Below are positions 46,951-57,747 of a stretch of DNA of 64,000 bases, piece by piece; positions within the stretch are counted from its first letter, which is position 1; every line of letters starts with the position of its first letter. The translations under genes were made by a program, and so were the position numbers. The DNA is from Providencia rettgeri. GTDB taxonomy: Bacteria; Pseudomonadota; Gammaproteobacteria; Enterobacterales; Enterobacteriaceae. The notes beneath the pieces are model-generated. The model was not told the origin of the DNA. It saw only the letters and a list, made by a program, of their open reading frames with translations, and did not search any database. Location of the stretch: NCBI RefSeq assembly GCF_041075285.1, contig NZ_CP163512.1, forward strand, positions 1,984,001 through 2,048,000. Reading direction: 5' to 3'.

Positions 46951-47543
46951 AATTTAAATCCTATTAATTCAGTCTTTATTCTTAATAATTAAATCTATTG
47001 CTCAGCAAAATTAGTTATATAAACAAAGTTGCATAGGCAAGCGCCTCAACACCCCACGTTAAGGGAAAATGGGCTTGCGCACCTTTCTTTCTAATGAATA
47101 ATCTAATCAACACGTAGGGAAAACATTATCGACTTTTTTATTTGCCAAAAATAGGCAAAAAATGACATTGTGCTTTAACCTTACTCGCACTTCGGTGTTT
47201 TTTTCGCCACAAAACCTGACCCTGCAAATTTAAAATTTCGTGTAAAAACAAGCTACAGTGAGACTTGGCAGAAAAATACCATGTTATTTAACAAACTTCA
47301 TCTAAAATGTGCAAAAAGTGTCATTTAGCAAATTAATTATTTCACAATTATCTATTGCTATATGCTCACTAGCACTGGTGTAAATAACACTGCCGTTAAA
47401 CTGTCCCACTGCGAATATCCCGAATAAACAGCTTTGTATAAGCGATTTTTCATTCTATAAGAACCCCCTAAAATGCTGGCGTCACGTAAAATATGACGAA
47501 TAATCAAATGGAAAAACAATTTATTATTGATAAGGAATTCAAT
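46951..47543. other. 593-bp intergenic region
   Basis: AT-rich spacer between the divergent def-like and autotransporter genes. I see no gene, tRNA or clear promoter. AAGGAATTCA at 47531-47540 is the autotransporter ribosome site. Confidence 0.5.
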
Positions 47544-48350
47544 ATGAAAATAAAACCGCTCATCACTCACTGTACGGTATTGCTACTGGTGAGCATGCCT
47601 AGTAGCGCATTTGCCAGCAATGTCGTGACTCCATCGACTGATCACGACAAAATCCATAAAAGTCTGAATGACTTAAATTATCTTTCACAACATCTCGGTG
47701 GCAGCATCGATGACCTTCAGTTGCGTGTTGATCATAATCGAGACGCTATTAATACAAATGCAGCGGCTATTGATATTCTCAGTCAATCCGCCCATCACAT
47801 GGCTATGGATTTGGACGACAACAAAAAACAAATAGAAAATCGGCTGGAAAACGACACTAAAGCTACAGAAATAAAGCTTGAAGATGTGTATAACCGTAGC
47901 AAAACCGAAACAATATCCCGTGTTGATACCCTACGTTCACACCACGATGACTCATTAAACACCCTTCGTCACAATCTCTATAAAGAAATAGGCCAAACAA
48001 ACAGCCAGTTAGACCAAAAAGTTCGCAATTTGCGTGACCAGTTTAGCGATGATATGACCCAACTCGATAACCGCCATAACCATCGTCTGGACCAACTAAA
48101 AAATAAAATTGCAGCAAATGCAAAACAAGCTAATTCAGGTATTGCCTCTGTTGCAGCAATGAGCAATATCCCTTATGCATTACATACCCGCTTTAGTGCT
48201 GGCGTTGGTATGGGGCATTATAAAAATGGCAAAGCGATTGCCGCTGGCGCACAATATCAAATCAGAAAGAATGTGAATCTGCGCAGTTCCATAGCATGGA
48301 ACAATAGCAATAGTCCTGTCATTGGTGCTGGTGTTGCCGTTGGCTGGTAA
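47544..48350 (+). CDS. Short trimeric autotransporter (YadA-anchor protein)
   Basis: The 268-residue protein has a signal peptide (VLLLVSMPSSAFA-SN), a helical region of about 165 residues rich in heptad-like L/I spacing (QLDQKVRNLRDQFSDDMTQL), and a C-terminal YadA-like membrane anchor of about 70 residues (ANSGIASVAAMSNIP...SPVIGAGVAVGW). Trimeric autotransporters insert a 12-stranded barrel made by three chains. It lacks the beta-roll head of adhesins such as YadA, so it is mostly stalk. The upstream in-frame ATG (47493) is ignored since it lengthens the signal region. Confidence 0.82.
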   Translation: MKIKPLITHCTVLLLVSMPSSAFASNVVTPSTDHDKIHKSLNDLNYLSQHLGGSIDDLQLRVDHNRDAINTNAAAIDILSQSAHHMAMDLDDNKKQIENRLENDTKATEIKLEDVYNRSKTETISRVDTLRSHHDDSLNTLRHNLYKEIGQTNSQLDQKVRNLRDQFSDDMTQLDNRHNHRLDQLKNKIAANAKQANSGIASVAAMSNIPYALHTRFSAGVGMGHYKNGKAIAAGAQYQIRKNVNLRSSIAWNNSNSPVIGAGVAVGW

Positions 48351-48904
48351 AGCAACACAATTGTAACTGGTCCTTGCTTCTGCCAAGAATACAAAGAACC
48401 CTTAAAGTTATAACGGAAAAATAGAGGGGCAAACCTGAGTCAAGTCATTAAACTGACTTGCAGACCCTCTGTTTATTCCACTGGTGATTATATTCTGGCG
48501 ATTTAGTAGCAAGACTAATACCTCATCGCCCCGTTAAATTTCGACATGCTAAATGGATGTGCTTTTGCCTTTTTCTTGCAAAAACAGAGGGAAACGATTG
48601 CCCTTGATCTGTATTGCCAATTCGGGCAAATAACCGCAGATACAAATTGCAACCTAGTGATCAGCTGGATACAATGCTCGCCTTTGTTTGCTCTTACCTT
48701 TGTTGCCAAGTGAAATATCAACGGTTTATTAATCGGTTAACGCAAATTTCAGTTAAACCATTCGCGTTATAACCTTTCATTACCGAGAAGCTGAATCGAG
48801 ACAACAAATGCAAGTTGGTCGCTTGACATAACAAATACAGCGCAGAACCGTCAGCGTCAGCCCAAGGTTCTCCAATTGATTAACCTTTATTTGAAGTCGC
48901 TATT
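48351..48904. other. Intergenic region with an autotransporter terminator
   Basis: It contains the hairpin listed separately at 48424-48469. The rest has no credible gene or RNA that I can see. Confidence 0.5.
48424..48469 (+). terminator. Probable terminator of the autotransporter gene
   Basis: GAGGG/CCCTC outer arms and AGTCAAGTCA/TGACTTG inner arms form an imperfect hairpin followed by TGTTTATT, 74 bases after the stop. Confidence 0.6.
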
Positions 48905-49351
48905 GTGAAATTACTTTTTTGTCTTTCGTTAACTACCGCAATTCTCTCAGGCATTTGGGCTTGGGTCGCCGATTTATTGGGCTTAATTGGCTGGGCGGGC
49001 TTTCTTGGTTGTACCGCTTACTTCGCCTATCCCAAAGATGGTATCAAAGGCCTTGGCATTACAGCATTAACCGTCAGCAGTGGCGTGCTGTGGGGATTAG
49101 TTATCTTACATAGCGGCAGCTATTTGCAAAATTTCCCCAGTTTTATCGGCTATTTTATTACCGCGCTTGTGGCCTTTTTCATGTGCATTCAAGCCAAAAA
49201 ACAGTGGCTATCCTATATCCCGGGTACCTTTGTGGGAACCTGCACTATTTTTGCAGCCCAAGGCGCATGGCTTGTTACCATTCAATCGTTACTTATCGGC
49301 GTGTTATTTGGTTTTGCGATGAAAAAAAGCGGAATGTGGCTAGGGGCCTAG
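48905..49351 (+). CDS. ycdZ: DUF1097 inner-membrane protein YcdZ
   Basis: The 148-residue polytopic protein matches E. coli YcdZ in order and motifs: TTAILSGIWAWVADLLGL-like start, WAGFLGCTAYFAYP, ALVAFFMCIQAKK and a C-terminal MKKSGMWL. It has about five hydrophobic helices. Function unknown. Start codon is GTG. Confidence 0.88.
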   Translation: MKLLFCLSLTTAILSGIWAWVADLLGLIGWAGFLGCTAYFAYPKDGIKGLGITALTVSSGVLWGLVILHSGSYLQNFPSFIGYFITALVAFFMCIQAKKQWLSYIPGTFVGTCTIFAAQGAWLVTIQSLLIGVLFGFAMKKSGMWLGA

Positions 49352-49446
49352 TTGACTAGGCGGCGAACCTTTCCCTTGCCTAACATGGTGTTAATTTGAA
49401 AAAAAAATTCACCATTAAAGGTAAACCCCCCGAGTAGACAAACGAT

Positions 49447-49469
49447 AAAAAAAGCCGCCTTTCGGCGGC
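49447..49469 (-). terminator. Strong minus-oriented terminator
   Basis: GCCGCC-TTTC-GGCGGC is a perfect hairpin. The A tract to its left makes a U run only for minus-strand transcripts. The plus side has no T tract, though it may still help end ycdZ transcription. No minus-strand gene is apparent to the right. Confidence 0.75.
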
Positions 49470-50724
49470 ATAAAAGAATAAATAAAACCAAGGGAATTTC
49501 AAACAGGATTGATATTACCTTAAATTCTTATAACAACAATATATAACATAATGATTTAATTGATAATTAATTTGACTAACAACTAAGTAACCCTACATAG
49601 ACAAGCGTAGAAAATGAAATGAATATTGTTAATGAAATGATAAAAAATTGATATGATATTCCTATTTCGATTAGATAAGATTATCTATCTGGTGAAAATT
49701 TAATTACAGATGAAATTATAATGATCATTGTGAGTTAAATTCAGATTTATCTGTACACTCCAGACGGGTTTTAAAAAAATATAGATTAACTTATCTTACT
49801 TTAAATAACATTATGTTCCAAAATGGAACGCAATTTATTTGGAGGGAGATCTGTCGCGTATCATCAATAAAAACCACAGCAATAAACAATTAATAAAAAT
49901 AGCTTATACGCTAGGTATACCCACAACTTGCATTTTCAACCCAACGTGTTGACTGAGTTAATGGAGAGTCAAGATCCTGTTGCTATTGAGCTTATATTGA
50001 TTCGCCCTACCTGCTGAGAATAATGCCGTATAGTCGAGGATATTCTGTTTATTATTCTATGTATGTTCTCTATTTAATCTATCACATGTTCAGCATAGCT
50101 AGATTTCATTGAGAAAATGAAAAATAAGACCATACCAAGAAAATATAACGGCTCTTTGATGATTGTTATTAAACACATCTTAACGCATACTCAACCTGGG
50201 TTATACAAATATGAGGTGTGAAAACACATTTAAAAATAAAATTATTTTCAATATTACCCTTTTATAAAGTTACTATTGAAAATATGACAAAATCATAGAC
50301 AAAAACTATTATTATGTGTTTATTAGGTTGATATAAATTTAATTATCATACAAGCGCAACTAAAACAATCATTAAAAGAGAACTAAGATAGCGACTTAAA
50401 ATACTAATTTAAATTGTTATTTAGATAGATAACAATTTAAAAATAAATAAAAACATCACCCAACACAGTGTATTAGATATTATCAATAACATATAAAATA
50501 CAAATCCCTTGTAACCAATACAGTAAAGTCAATGCTAGGTAACCCCATGATATGGTATCTCAATCAATGAACGATTAATGCTATAAAGCTACACATTAGA
50601 ATAATATAGTGTTATAACTCACCATATTAATTTAGTAAATAACAGATTGAAAACCATTACATATGCTACGTTTATAAATACCCGTAAAACGGAGCATAAA
50701 AAACATTATATGGCGGTGTAACCA
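49470..50724. other. 1.25-kb AT-rich gene desert
   Basis: Very AT-rich sequence with stop codons in all frames and no ORF of note. A possible gene remnant is listed at 49823-50018. No tRNA, rRNA or tandem repeat is seen. The composition suggests foreign DNA or an H-NS-bound region leading into the AT-rich efflux operon. Confidence 0.6.
49823..50018 (+). pseudogene. Possible decayed gene fragment
   Basis: Two short frames that look protein-like follow each other: one containing SNKQLIKIAYTLGIPTTCIF and, after a shift, one with FQPNVLTELMESQDPVAIEL. Both end at nearby stops. They may be pieces of one frameshifted regulator gene. The family cannot be named and this could be chance. Confidence 0.2.
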
Positions 50725-50922
50725 ATGAAAGATGTTATTTTAGGGGGGACGGTTTTTATACCTGGGATGAGCCTCGTCCTTTTCTTAGGTTTTTTTTCAT
50801 GGTTAATCTGTAGGACCATTTATATACATTTAATGAGTAAATATAAATATGCTGGAAATCTTTTTGATATATCCATACTATTTTTATGTACTTTATGCAT
50901 ACATTTCATTATTAACTCATAG
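50725..50922 (+). CDS. DUF1656 small membrane protein (AaeX-like)
   Basis: The 65-residue protein has two hydrophobic helices and a GGTVFIPGMSLVLFLGF start, typical of DUF1656/AaeX proteins. These precede a membrane fusion protein and an FUSC pump, as here. Its role in the efflux complex is not known. It lies 9 bases before the HlyD-type gene. Confidence 0.82.
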   Translation: MKDVILGGTVFIPGMSLVLFLGFFSWLICRTIYIHLMSKYKYAGNLFDISILFLCTLCIHFIINS

Positions 50923-50931
50923 TGGGTAAAA

Positions 50932-51780
50932 ATGAGTATCAAAAAATATTTAATTATTGTTCTATCTTTATTCATCATTATCTCCTCCATTTATTTACTA
51001 TGGAACCATTATGCATTAAGTCCTTGGACACGTGATGGTAGAGTACGCGCTGAAATCAACCAAGTTACCGCTGAGGTATCAGGTAAAATTGATAACCTTT
51101 TAGTCATTGATAACCAAGAAGTTAAAAAAGGAGATTTATTATTAATTATAGACCCAACTGATTATGAAATTAAAGTTCGAGAATCTGAACTCGAACTCAA
51201 CGAGCTAGTTATTCAGCATAACTTTGCGAAGAACCAGCTAGCTAGACGTACAAAGCTTAATCAAATCGCTATTTCAAAAGAAGAGCTTGAAGATGTTCAG
51301 TCGCGACTTGCTAGCCTGACTCAAAAGATCGAGTTAGCAAAAGTAAAGGTAAACAAAGCCAAACTAGATCTTTCAAGAACTCAAATAATTTCTCCCGTAA
51401 ATGGCTTTATCACTAACTTAAGCCTCAGAGCGGGCAACTATATTAATGCAGGCTCACCTTTATTCGCCATAGTAGATAAAGATTCCTACTATATCATCGC
51501 CTATTTAGAAGAAACTAAAATGACAAGCGTTGCTATAGGGAACAATGCCAGAATAAAGCTCTATAGCAATAACAATGAACTAAATGGAAAAGTACAAAGT
51601 ATCGGACGTGCAATCGATGATGATAATACCTCGACAGGTAACCAATTATTAGAAAATGTGCAACCCAACTACCCGTGGGTTAGACTCGCACAGCGTGTGC
51701 CAGTTAAAATATCGCTGCAAAATCTACAAAATATATCGTTGATCCCAGGAACAACTTGTACTGTATTTATTGGCGAGTAA
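50932..51780 (+). CDS. HlyD/EmrA-type membrane fusion protein (AaeA-like)
   Basis: The 282-residue periplasmic adaptor has one N-terminal membrane anchor, a biotinyl-lipoyl-like hairpin (EVSGKIDNLLVIDNQEVKKG), a helical coiled coil (about 85-140) and a beta-barrel domain (YYIIAYLEETKMTSVAIGN). It links an inner-membrane pump to an outer-membrane channel. With the flanking DUF1656 and FUSC genes it matches the aaeXAB arrangement of aromatic acid exporters; substrate unproven. Confidence 0.87.
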   Translation: MSIKKYLIIVLSLFIIISSIYLLWNHYALSPWTRDGRVRAEINQVTAEVSGKIDNLLVIDNQEVKKGDLLLIIDPTDYEIKVRESELELNELVIQHNFAKNQLARRTKLNQIAISKEELEDVQSRLASLTQKIELAKVKVNKAKLDLSRTQIISPVNGFITNLSLRAGNYINAGSPLFAIVDKDSYYIIAYLEETKMTSVAIGNNARIKLYSNNNELNGKVQSIGRAIDDDNTSTGNQLLENVQPNYPWVRLAQRVPVKISLQNLQNISLIPGTTCTVFIGE

Positions 51781-51794
51781 GCGGCGAGTAAGCT

Positions 51795-53429
51795 ATGAAT
51801 TTAAACTGGTTATTTGCAATCAAATATACATTAGCTATTTTACTTGCTTGGTATCTATCGTCTTATTTCGGTTTTGATAAACCATATTGGTCGATGATGA
51901 CTGTTGCTATTATCGGCTATCCTGATCCATCATTAAGCTTAGCTAAAATGGCTGCAAGGTTATCTGGCAGTGTTATTGGTGTCATTGCTGTCACTCTTAT
52001 AGCCAATATCAGTATCAACGACCATTGGCTGTTTACTGCATTGATTATTATTTGGTTATCAATATGCCTTTTTATGACATTAATTTCACGCTATATGATG
52101 CCATATCTGTTTTCGTTGTCGGGCTACACCTCTGCAATTATTGCTTTCGGTACTTCAGCATTTCCAATGCCAATGACCATTTTTAATTTATCTCAAGAAC
52201 GTTTAATAGAAGTGATAATAGGCATTATTGTATATACCTTTATAAGCTACTTATTTCCTAATCATACGAATATACCTCAAACAAAACTAATAGAGAAAAA
52301 AATAAAAATAGAAAAAAAACAATTATTATCAAACTTATTTAAGCATCAACATGATAAAGCTGAAAAAAACTTAAAAGACATTTTAGAAAATAGCATTAGT
52401 TATGATGAAACAAGCCAATATGAAAGTCATTTCTTATCTTTCAAAACTGCAAGGCATAAAGTAAAACATTTACCATTGCTTATCATATTTTCTATCATCA
52501 GTATGGCTGATAAGCAATTCTTAACATATGCCAGTTACAAACAATTTTTAGACTTAAAAAAAAGAGATAATCATTTATCCGATAGCACATTTTATTATTT
52601 TTTTGACTGGAAAGATGCCATCTTAAATACACTTAGGCTCGTAATAAGCCTTGTTATTAGCGTATTATTTTGGCTAAATACAGCTTGGGAATATGGTTAC
52701 ATTCTTCCGGTATTAGTAAGTATTTCATTTACGTTTGGAATAACTATTCCTAATGCAAATAAACTTGCCTTTATTATATTAATAGTTGCATTTCTCGTAA
52801 TTTTAATCAGCTATATATTGAAGTTTTATTTTTTAATTCAAGCCACTAGTTATACACAAGCAGTTATGATCATAGCACCTATCTTTTTAATCCTAGGCGT
52901 TTTAAAACCCGTAGGAAAACTTGCCTTTATAATTTCACACATAGCCTGTATTTCATTGATATTTATGATTAATTTCACCAACCCAATGAGCTTTGACTTT
53001 TCTTATTTTGCGAACACCTCAATAGCTCTTATTTTTTCAATTATCATTGTGATATTAATGCTATATATTATTCCACTGAGTAGTGCTCAGCAAGTCGAGT
53101 CTCGTAAAATACATTTTATTTTACAAAAAATAAGTTGCATAGCACCAAATAATCTTAGCTCGGATAAATTAAAAAACACGATACTATTGAATATCAATGC
53201 TATTTCAAACCCAGTTAACATTAATAAGCTCTATATTTTACTGTCCTTAATCAGTCTTTATCAATTAGCTGAGTCTAAGGATACTAAAAATAAAATTTTT
53301 CAAATTATACATAGCATATCTTTAAATGATGACAAGACTAAAGTCCTTTCATTAATAAATTTTAATGACAACTCAATCGATGACATTAGTTTAAAATATA
53401 GCTATAAAATTATTAGTTTCTTACTCTAA
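51795..53429 (+). CDS. FUSC-family efflux pump subunit (AaeB-like)
   Basis: The 544-residue inner-membrane protein has two blocks of about five helices separated by a cytoplasmic region (about residues 165-270), the FUSC layout. The [20 protein letters not shown] motif in the first block is characteristic. It would be the transport component for aromatic acids or similar compounds. The gene is unusually AT- and lysine/asparagine-rich compared with the flagellar genes around it, which suggests transfer. It is shorter than AaeB (about 655 residues). Confidence 0.83.
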   Translation: MNLNWLFAIKYTLAILLAWYLSSYFGFDKPYWSMMTVAIIGYPDPSLSLAKMAARLSGSVIGVIAVTLIANISINDHWLFTALIIIWLSICLFMTLISRYMMPYLFSLSGYTSAIIAFGTSAFPMPMTIFNLSQERLIEVIIGIIVYTFISYLFPNHTNIPQTKLIEKKIKIEKKQLLSNLFKHQHDKAEKNLKDILENSISYDETSQYESHFLSFKTARHKVKHLPLLIIFSIISMADKQFLTYASYKQFLDLKKRDNHLSDSTFYYFFDWKDAILNTLRLVISLVISVLFWLNTAWEYGYILPVLVSISFTFGITIPNANKLAFIILIVAFLVILISYILKFYFLIQATSYTQAVMIIAPIFLILGVLKPVGKLAFIISHIACISLIFMINFTNPMSFDFSYFANTSIALIFSIIIVILMLYIIPLSSAQQVESRKIHFILQKISCIAPNNLSSDKLKNTILLNINAISNPVNINKLYILLSLISLYQLAESKDTKNKIFQIIHSISLNDDKTKVLSLINFNDNSIDDISLKYSYKIISFLL

Positions 53430-53446
53430 TCATATACGAGGTGGAC

Positions 53447-54106
53447 ATGTTTGAATTATTAACTGCAATCGGTATTGGACTCGCGGTATTATTACCTTTG
53501 TCTAACCCATTAACAACTGTTGCATTATTTCTTGGACTATCAGGTGGCATGACTATTGATGCACGAAAAAAAACCATAAATACAACGCCTATATATGTAT
53601 TTTTTATTATGCTGGTTTCATGGTATTCAGGCCAAGCTATCATGAATACTTTCGGTGTCAGTATCCCAGGTTTAAGGATCGCTGGGGGTTTTATTGTTGC
53701 TTATATTGGCTTTAGAATGTTATTCCCAGTTGTTGAAATAAACAAAGATAATGATGACAAAGAGATTTTAGATAATACATCTAGTATTGCTTTCGTTCCT
53801 TTAGCTATGCCAAGTACTGCGGGTCCCGGCACAATTGCTATGATTATCAGCATGGCCTCATCTGTTATTTCTAATGAAAGTGAATATCCTCATTGGGTTA
53901 TTTTAGTTGCACCACCATTAGTTTTTTGCTTATTTGCCATTATTCTTTGGATCTGTTTGAAGAGCTCAAATATGATTATGAAGTTTTTTGGAACAAGTGG
54001 TATTGATGCTATATCAAGAATAATGGGATTCCTATTAGTGTGCATGGGTGTACAATTTATTATTACAGGGATCGGCGAATTAACCCGCTCAGGTTTCTTT
54101 TACTAA
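53447..54106 (+). CDS. marC: MarC-family membrane protein
   Basis: The 219-residue protein has six hydrophobic helices and closely matches E. coli Mar[61 protein letters not shown] and [13 protein letters not shown]. Function unknown despite its name. A GTG at 53441 opens the frame, but GAGGTG precedes the ATG at 53447. It is 17 bases after the FUSC gene and probably in the same operon; no marRAB genes are next to it. Confidence 0.87.
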   Translation: MFELLTAIGIGLAVLLPLSNPLTTVALFLGLSGGMTIDARKKTINTTPIYVFFIMLVSWYSGQAIMNTFGVSIPGLRIAGGFIVAYIGFRMLFPVVEINKDNDDKEILDNTSSIAFVPLAMPSTAGPGTIAMIISMASSVISNESEYPHWVILVAPPLVFCLFAIILWICLKSSNMIMKFFGTSGIDAISRIMGFLLVCMGVQFIITGIGELTRSGFFY

Positions 54107-54517
54107 ATGTTCCTATATAATTTTATATAACCTATTATTTAATAAAATAATTAAATTCAACTTGTGGGTGTCGTTTTCTATAAAGATACTTCTATTTGGG
54201 ATCATTTACCTTTAGGGGGATATTTTTATTCGAGTTAACACATGTTAGGCAAAGCGAGAGGTTCAACGTCTAGTAAAAACTAGGCTAGAACCTCTCAATA
54301 AAGCATCAAATGACTTTAATCGACTCCGTAAGCCGCATTTAAGTATAATGTTTCAGTTAAATAATCGTCAGTCCGCTTGATTAACGTACCCATCCATTTT
54401 CGGGTTGTATTTCAACCTTTTTTAGCTGTCAAAATGAGCAGAAAAGATATCTGCCCTAATATCCATTAGGGTACGAGTCATGTTAATTAATTCATAATAT
54501 TCAAATAGATAAACCAA
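54107..54517. other. Intergenic region with several hairpins
   Basis: No gene is seen. GAGAGGTTC/GAACCTCTC (54256-54296) is a long stem with an inner CTAG pair. GGTTG/CAACC followed by six T (54403-54423) may terminate the marC transcript. CCCTAAT/ATTAGGG (54454-54471) lies after fliE and may be its terminator. Confidence 0.5.
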
Positions 54518-54829
54518 TCACACCGGCATTGACATAATTTCTTGATACGCCGCCACCAGCTTGTTGCGGACTTGGATCCCCATTTGGAGGCTCAAGCTGG
54601 CTTTTTGCATATCCACCATCACATCATTAAGGGATATATCTTGCTTCCCTAAGGTGAAATCTTCAATTTGCTTCGCTGAATCATTGCGGGTTTTATTAAT
54701 TTGATTAACGGATGCAACAAGGTGATCCGCAAAGCCTACGGGCTCAATAGCAGGCTTTATTGGGTTTGTGGCTTGTGTTGCCACCGCATTCAATTGTGAA
54801 ATAACCCCTTCAATAGCTTGAACTGTCAT
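54518..54829 (-). CDS. fliE: Flagellar hook-basal body protein FliE
   Basis: FliE joins the MS ring to the proximal rod. The 103-residue protein shows the conserved C-terminal DVMVDMQKASLSLQMGIQVRNKLVAAYQEIM motif region. Its length equals that of enterobacterial FliE. It is divergent from fliF, as in E. coli. Confidence 0.95.
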   Translation of the reverse strand: MTVQAIEGVISQLNAVATQATNPIKPAIEPVGFADHLVASVNQINKTRNDSAKQIEDFTLGKQDISLNDVMVDMQKASLSLQMGIQVRNKLVAAYQEIMSMPV

Positions 54830-55072
54830 GGTGCTCTCTTCTCTTTATAGTGAATATGTTCCACTAATTTATTCGTCGAGCTTACCCTACCACACCCTTT
54901 TCAACTTGAAGCCGATAAATAACACCAAATTTATAGGCTGATTCCGTCATTAGATTGCCCCAAGACAAGAAATAATAGCAGAGTGAAAAAGTGACGTTAC
55001 AAAGAGGGAAATAACATTGTTTCACCAAAAGCATTTTCATCCGTCTAGTAGTCTGCCAAGCAGGGAATATTT

Positions 55073-56755
55073 ATGAGTGCCGCATCTAAAGACACAGGAG
55101 AGGCTAAAAAAGGGTTTGCCTCAATGGTTGAGCGCATTAAAGCCGATCCAAAAATACCGTTAATGATTGCGGCAGCCGCTGCCATCGCAATTATTGTAGC
55201 CCTCCTTCTCTGGTTGCGCAGCCCCGACTATCGCGTTCTGCTAAGTAACCTGAGTGCTAAAGATGGTGGGGACATTGTCAGTCAGTTGACCCAGATGAAT
55301 GTGCCTTATCAAATCGCAGATAACGGTAGCGCCATTTTAGTTCCCGCTGATAAAGTGCATGAATTACGCTTAAAACTTGCACAATCTGGCTTACCCAAAG
55401 GGGGGAACACCGGTTTCGAGCTGCTCGATAAAGAACAGTTCGGTATCAGCCAGTTTAGTGAGCAAATTAACTACCAACGTGCATTGGAGGGTGAATTATC
55501 TCGCACCATTGAATCATTAAGCCCGGTACAAAGTGCACGGGTGCATTTAGCCATACCTAAACCAACACTATTTGTGCGTGAACAAAAATTGCCAACCGCA
55601 TCTGTCACCGTAGGGTTATTGCCCGGCAGAATGCTCGATGAAGGGCAAATTAGTGCCATCGTGCATATGGTATCAAGTAGTGTAACAGGGCTGACGGCCA
55701 GTAATGTCATTATTGTTGACCAAGCAGGTCGCTTACTCACCAATAACGATAACAGCCAACAATCTGCCAACAGTGCGCAAATTAAAATGACCAAAGAGAT
55801 GGAATCCCATCTTAAACAGCGCATTGAAGATATTCTTTCACCATTAGTGGGTCGGGCAAATATTCATGCACAAGTTACCGCACAAATGGATTTCTCCAAG
55901 GTTGAACAAACCTCTGAAGAATATAAGCCGAATCAAACTCCAAACAGTGCTGCTATTCGTTCCCGCCAAAATAGCCAAAGTATGCAAAACAATAATGGCG
56001 GAACAGGTGGCGTGCCTGGGGCGTTATCAAATCAACCCGTTAGCGCACCGAATGCACCAATTGAAACGAATAAAGATAATAAAGATGCACAGCAAACAAA
56101 TAACAACCGTAACAACACGACTAACACGCAAAGTGATGAAACCACGAATTACGAGGTAGATCGCAAAATTAGTCACACCCAACGGCAAATTGGCGTTGTA
56201 GATAGGCTCTCGGTCGCAGTTATCGTCAATTATCATTCACAAGAAGGTGAAAATGGCCCAGAAATGAAGCCGCTACCACCTGAAATGATGCAGCAAATTG
56301 AAGCATTAACCCGTGAAGCGATGGGCTATTCTGCGGCGCGTGGTGACTCGTTAAATATCACTAACTCTTTATTTACGGATGATACCCCTATTGAGGTTGA
56401 ACCGTCGTTACTGGAAAGCCCGCAGTTTATTGCCCAGTTACTGGATTACGGCAAAATTCTGCTTATTGCGCTAATTGCCTGGTTTATGTGGCGTTTTGGT
56501 ATCAAACCACAATGGGTTAAATACCGTAAAGCGCAGCAAGCCCAAGCCGATGCAGAAGTGTTTGTGGCAACTCAAATGAAAACGCCACTTGTGGTGGATG
56601 AAGAAATTAATGAAGACATGGATGAGCAAACTCGCCGCCGTCTGACTCGCCAGCGTGTTAGCGCTGAAATTCAAAGTCAACGCATTCGCGAAATGGCCGA
56701 AAAAGACCCACAAATCGTGGCAATGGTTATCCGTCAGTGGTTAGGAAAAGCGTAA
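55073..56755 (+). CDS. fliF: Flagellar MS-ring protein FliF
   Basis: FliF forms the MS ring in the inner membrane. The 560-residue protein has a membrane helix at about 30-50, the YscJ/FliF ring-building motifs ([16 protein letters not shown]), a low-complexity Asn/Thr-rich periplasmic loop (about 305-350), a second membrane helix near 455-475 and a C-terminal FliG-binding tail. Its stop shares a base with the fliG start. Confidence 0.95.
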   Translation: MSAASKDTGEAKKGFASMVERIKADPKIPLMIAAAAAIAIIVALLLWLRSPDYRVLLSNLSAKDGGDIVSQLTQMNVPYQIADNGSAILVPADKVHELRLKLAQSGLPKGGNTGFELLDKEQFGISQFSEQINYQRALEGELSRTIESLSPVQSARVHLAIPKPTLFVREQKLPTASVTVGLLPGRMLDEGQISAIVHMVSSSVTGLTASNVIIVDQAGRLLTNNDNSQQSANSAQIKMTKEMESHLKQRIEDILSPLVGRANIHAQVTAQMDFSKVEQTSEEYKPNQTPNSAAIRSRQNSQSMQNNNGGTGGVPGALSNQPVSAPNAPIETNKDNKDAQQTNNNRNNTTNTQSDETTNYEVDRKISHTQRQIGVVDRLSVAVIVNYHSQEGENGPEMKPLPPEMMQQIEALTREAMGYSAARGDSLNITNSLFTDDTPIEVEPSLLESPQFIAQLLDYGKILLIALIAWFMWRFGIKPQWVKYRKAQQAQADAEVFVATQMKTPLVVDEEINEDMDEQTRRRLTRQRVSAEIQSQRIREMAEKDPQIVAMVIRQWLGKA

Positions 56756-57747
56756 TGAGTTTAAGTGGAACAGAAAAAAGTGCCGTGATGTTGATGACAC
56801 TCGGCGAAGATCAGGCCGCGGAAGTATTTAAGCACCTGAATCCAAAAGAAGTTCAGCAACTGAGTATGGCGGTGTCTAACATGCGTCAAATCTCCAACAA
56901 CGAACTGGCGGAAGTGCTCACCGAGTTTGAAGAATCGGCAATCCAATTCGCTGCGCTGAATATTAATACCAATGACTACCTGCGCTCGGTGTTGATCAAA
57001 GCGCTGGGTGAAGAGCGTGCGGCAAGCCTACTTGAGGATATCTTTGAAAAACAAGAAACGACCTCAGGTATCGAAAGCCTCAACTATATGGAGCCACAAA
57101 CTGTGGCTGATATTATCCGTGATGAGCATCCACAGATTATCGCCACCATTTTAGTTCACTTAAAACGCAACCTTGCAGCCGATGTATTGGAACTGTTCGA
57201 AGAGCGCCAACGCAACGACATTATGCTACGTATCGCCACTTTCGGTGGCGTACAACCTGCGGCACTCGCGGAACTCACCGAAGTGTTAAACAATTTGCTG
57301 GATGGCCAAAACCTCAAACGCAGCAAAATGGGTGGCATAAGAACGGCGGCAGAAATTATCAACCTAATGAAGAGCCAGCAAGAAGAAAGCGTTATCGATG
57401 CAATGCGTGATTACGACAGTGAACTGGCGCAACGTATCATTGATGAAATGTTCCTGTTCGAGAACCTTATCGAAGTGGATAACCGCAGCATTCAACGTAT
57501 TTTGCAAGAAGTGTCTACCGACTCGCTGGTTATTGCCCTCAAAGGCAGCAATCAAGCTTTACGCGACCACTTCCTCAACAATATGGCAGTACGTGCAGCA
57601 GAAATCGTTCGCGACGACTTGGAATCTCGTTCTCCAGTTCGGATGTCCCAAGTGGAAAACGAACAGAAAGCCATTCTGCTTATCGTTCGCCGCTTAGTCG
57701 AGAAAGGCGAAATCGCCATCGGTGGTGGAGACGATGTATATGTCTAA
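56755..57747 (+). CDS. fliG: Flagellar motor switch protein FliG
   Basis: FliG converts ion flow into torque and sets the rotation direction. The 330-residue protein has an N-terminal FliF-binding domain, the middle domain with [10 protein letters not shown] and a C-terminal domain with the charged torque helix ([15 protein letters not shown]). The ATG at 56755 overlaps the fliF stop (TAATG). Confidence 0.96.
   Translation: MSLSGTEKSAVMLMTLGEDQAAEVFKHLNPKEVQQLSMAVSNMRQISNNELAEVLTEFEESAIQFAALNINTNDYLRSVLIKALGEERAASLLEDIFEKQETTSGIESLNYMEPQTVADIIRDEHPQIIATILVHLKRNLAADVLELFEERQRNDIMLRIATFGGVQPAALAELTEVLNNLLDGQNLKRSKMGGIRTAAEIINLMKSQQEESVIDAMRDYDSELAQRIIDEMFLFENLIEVDNRSIQRILQEVSTDSLVIALKGSNQALRDHFLNNMAVRAAEIVRDDLESRSPVRMSQVENEQKAILLIVRRLVEKGEIAIGGGDDVYV

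Noticed and set aside
47358..47570. 70-codon minus-strand frame before the autotransporter
   Set aside because: It overlaps the autotransporter start and ribosome site and has no family resemblance.
48515..48721. 68-codon minus-strand frame in the ycdZ upstream region
   Set aside because: No ribosome site, no recognisable domain, cysteine- and lysine-rich composition typical of shadow frames.
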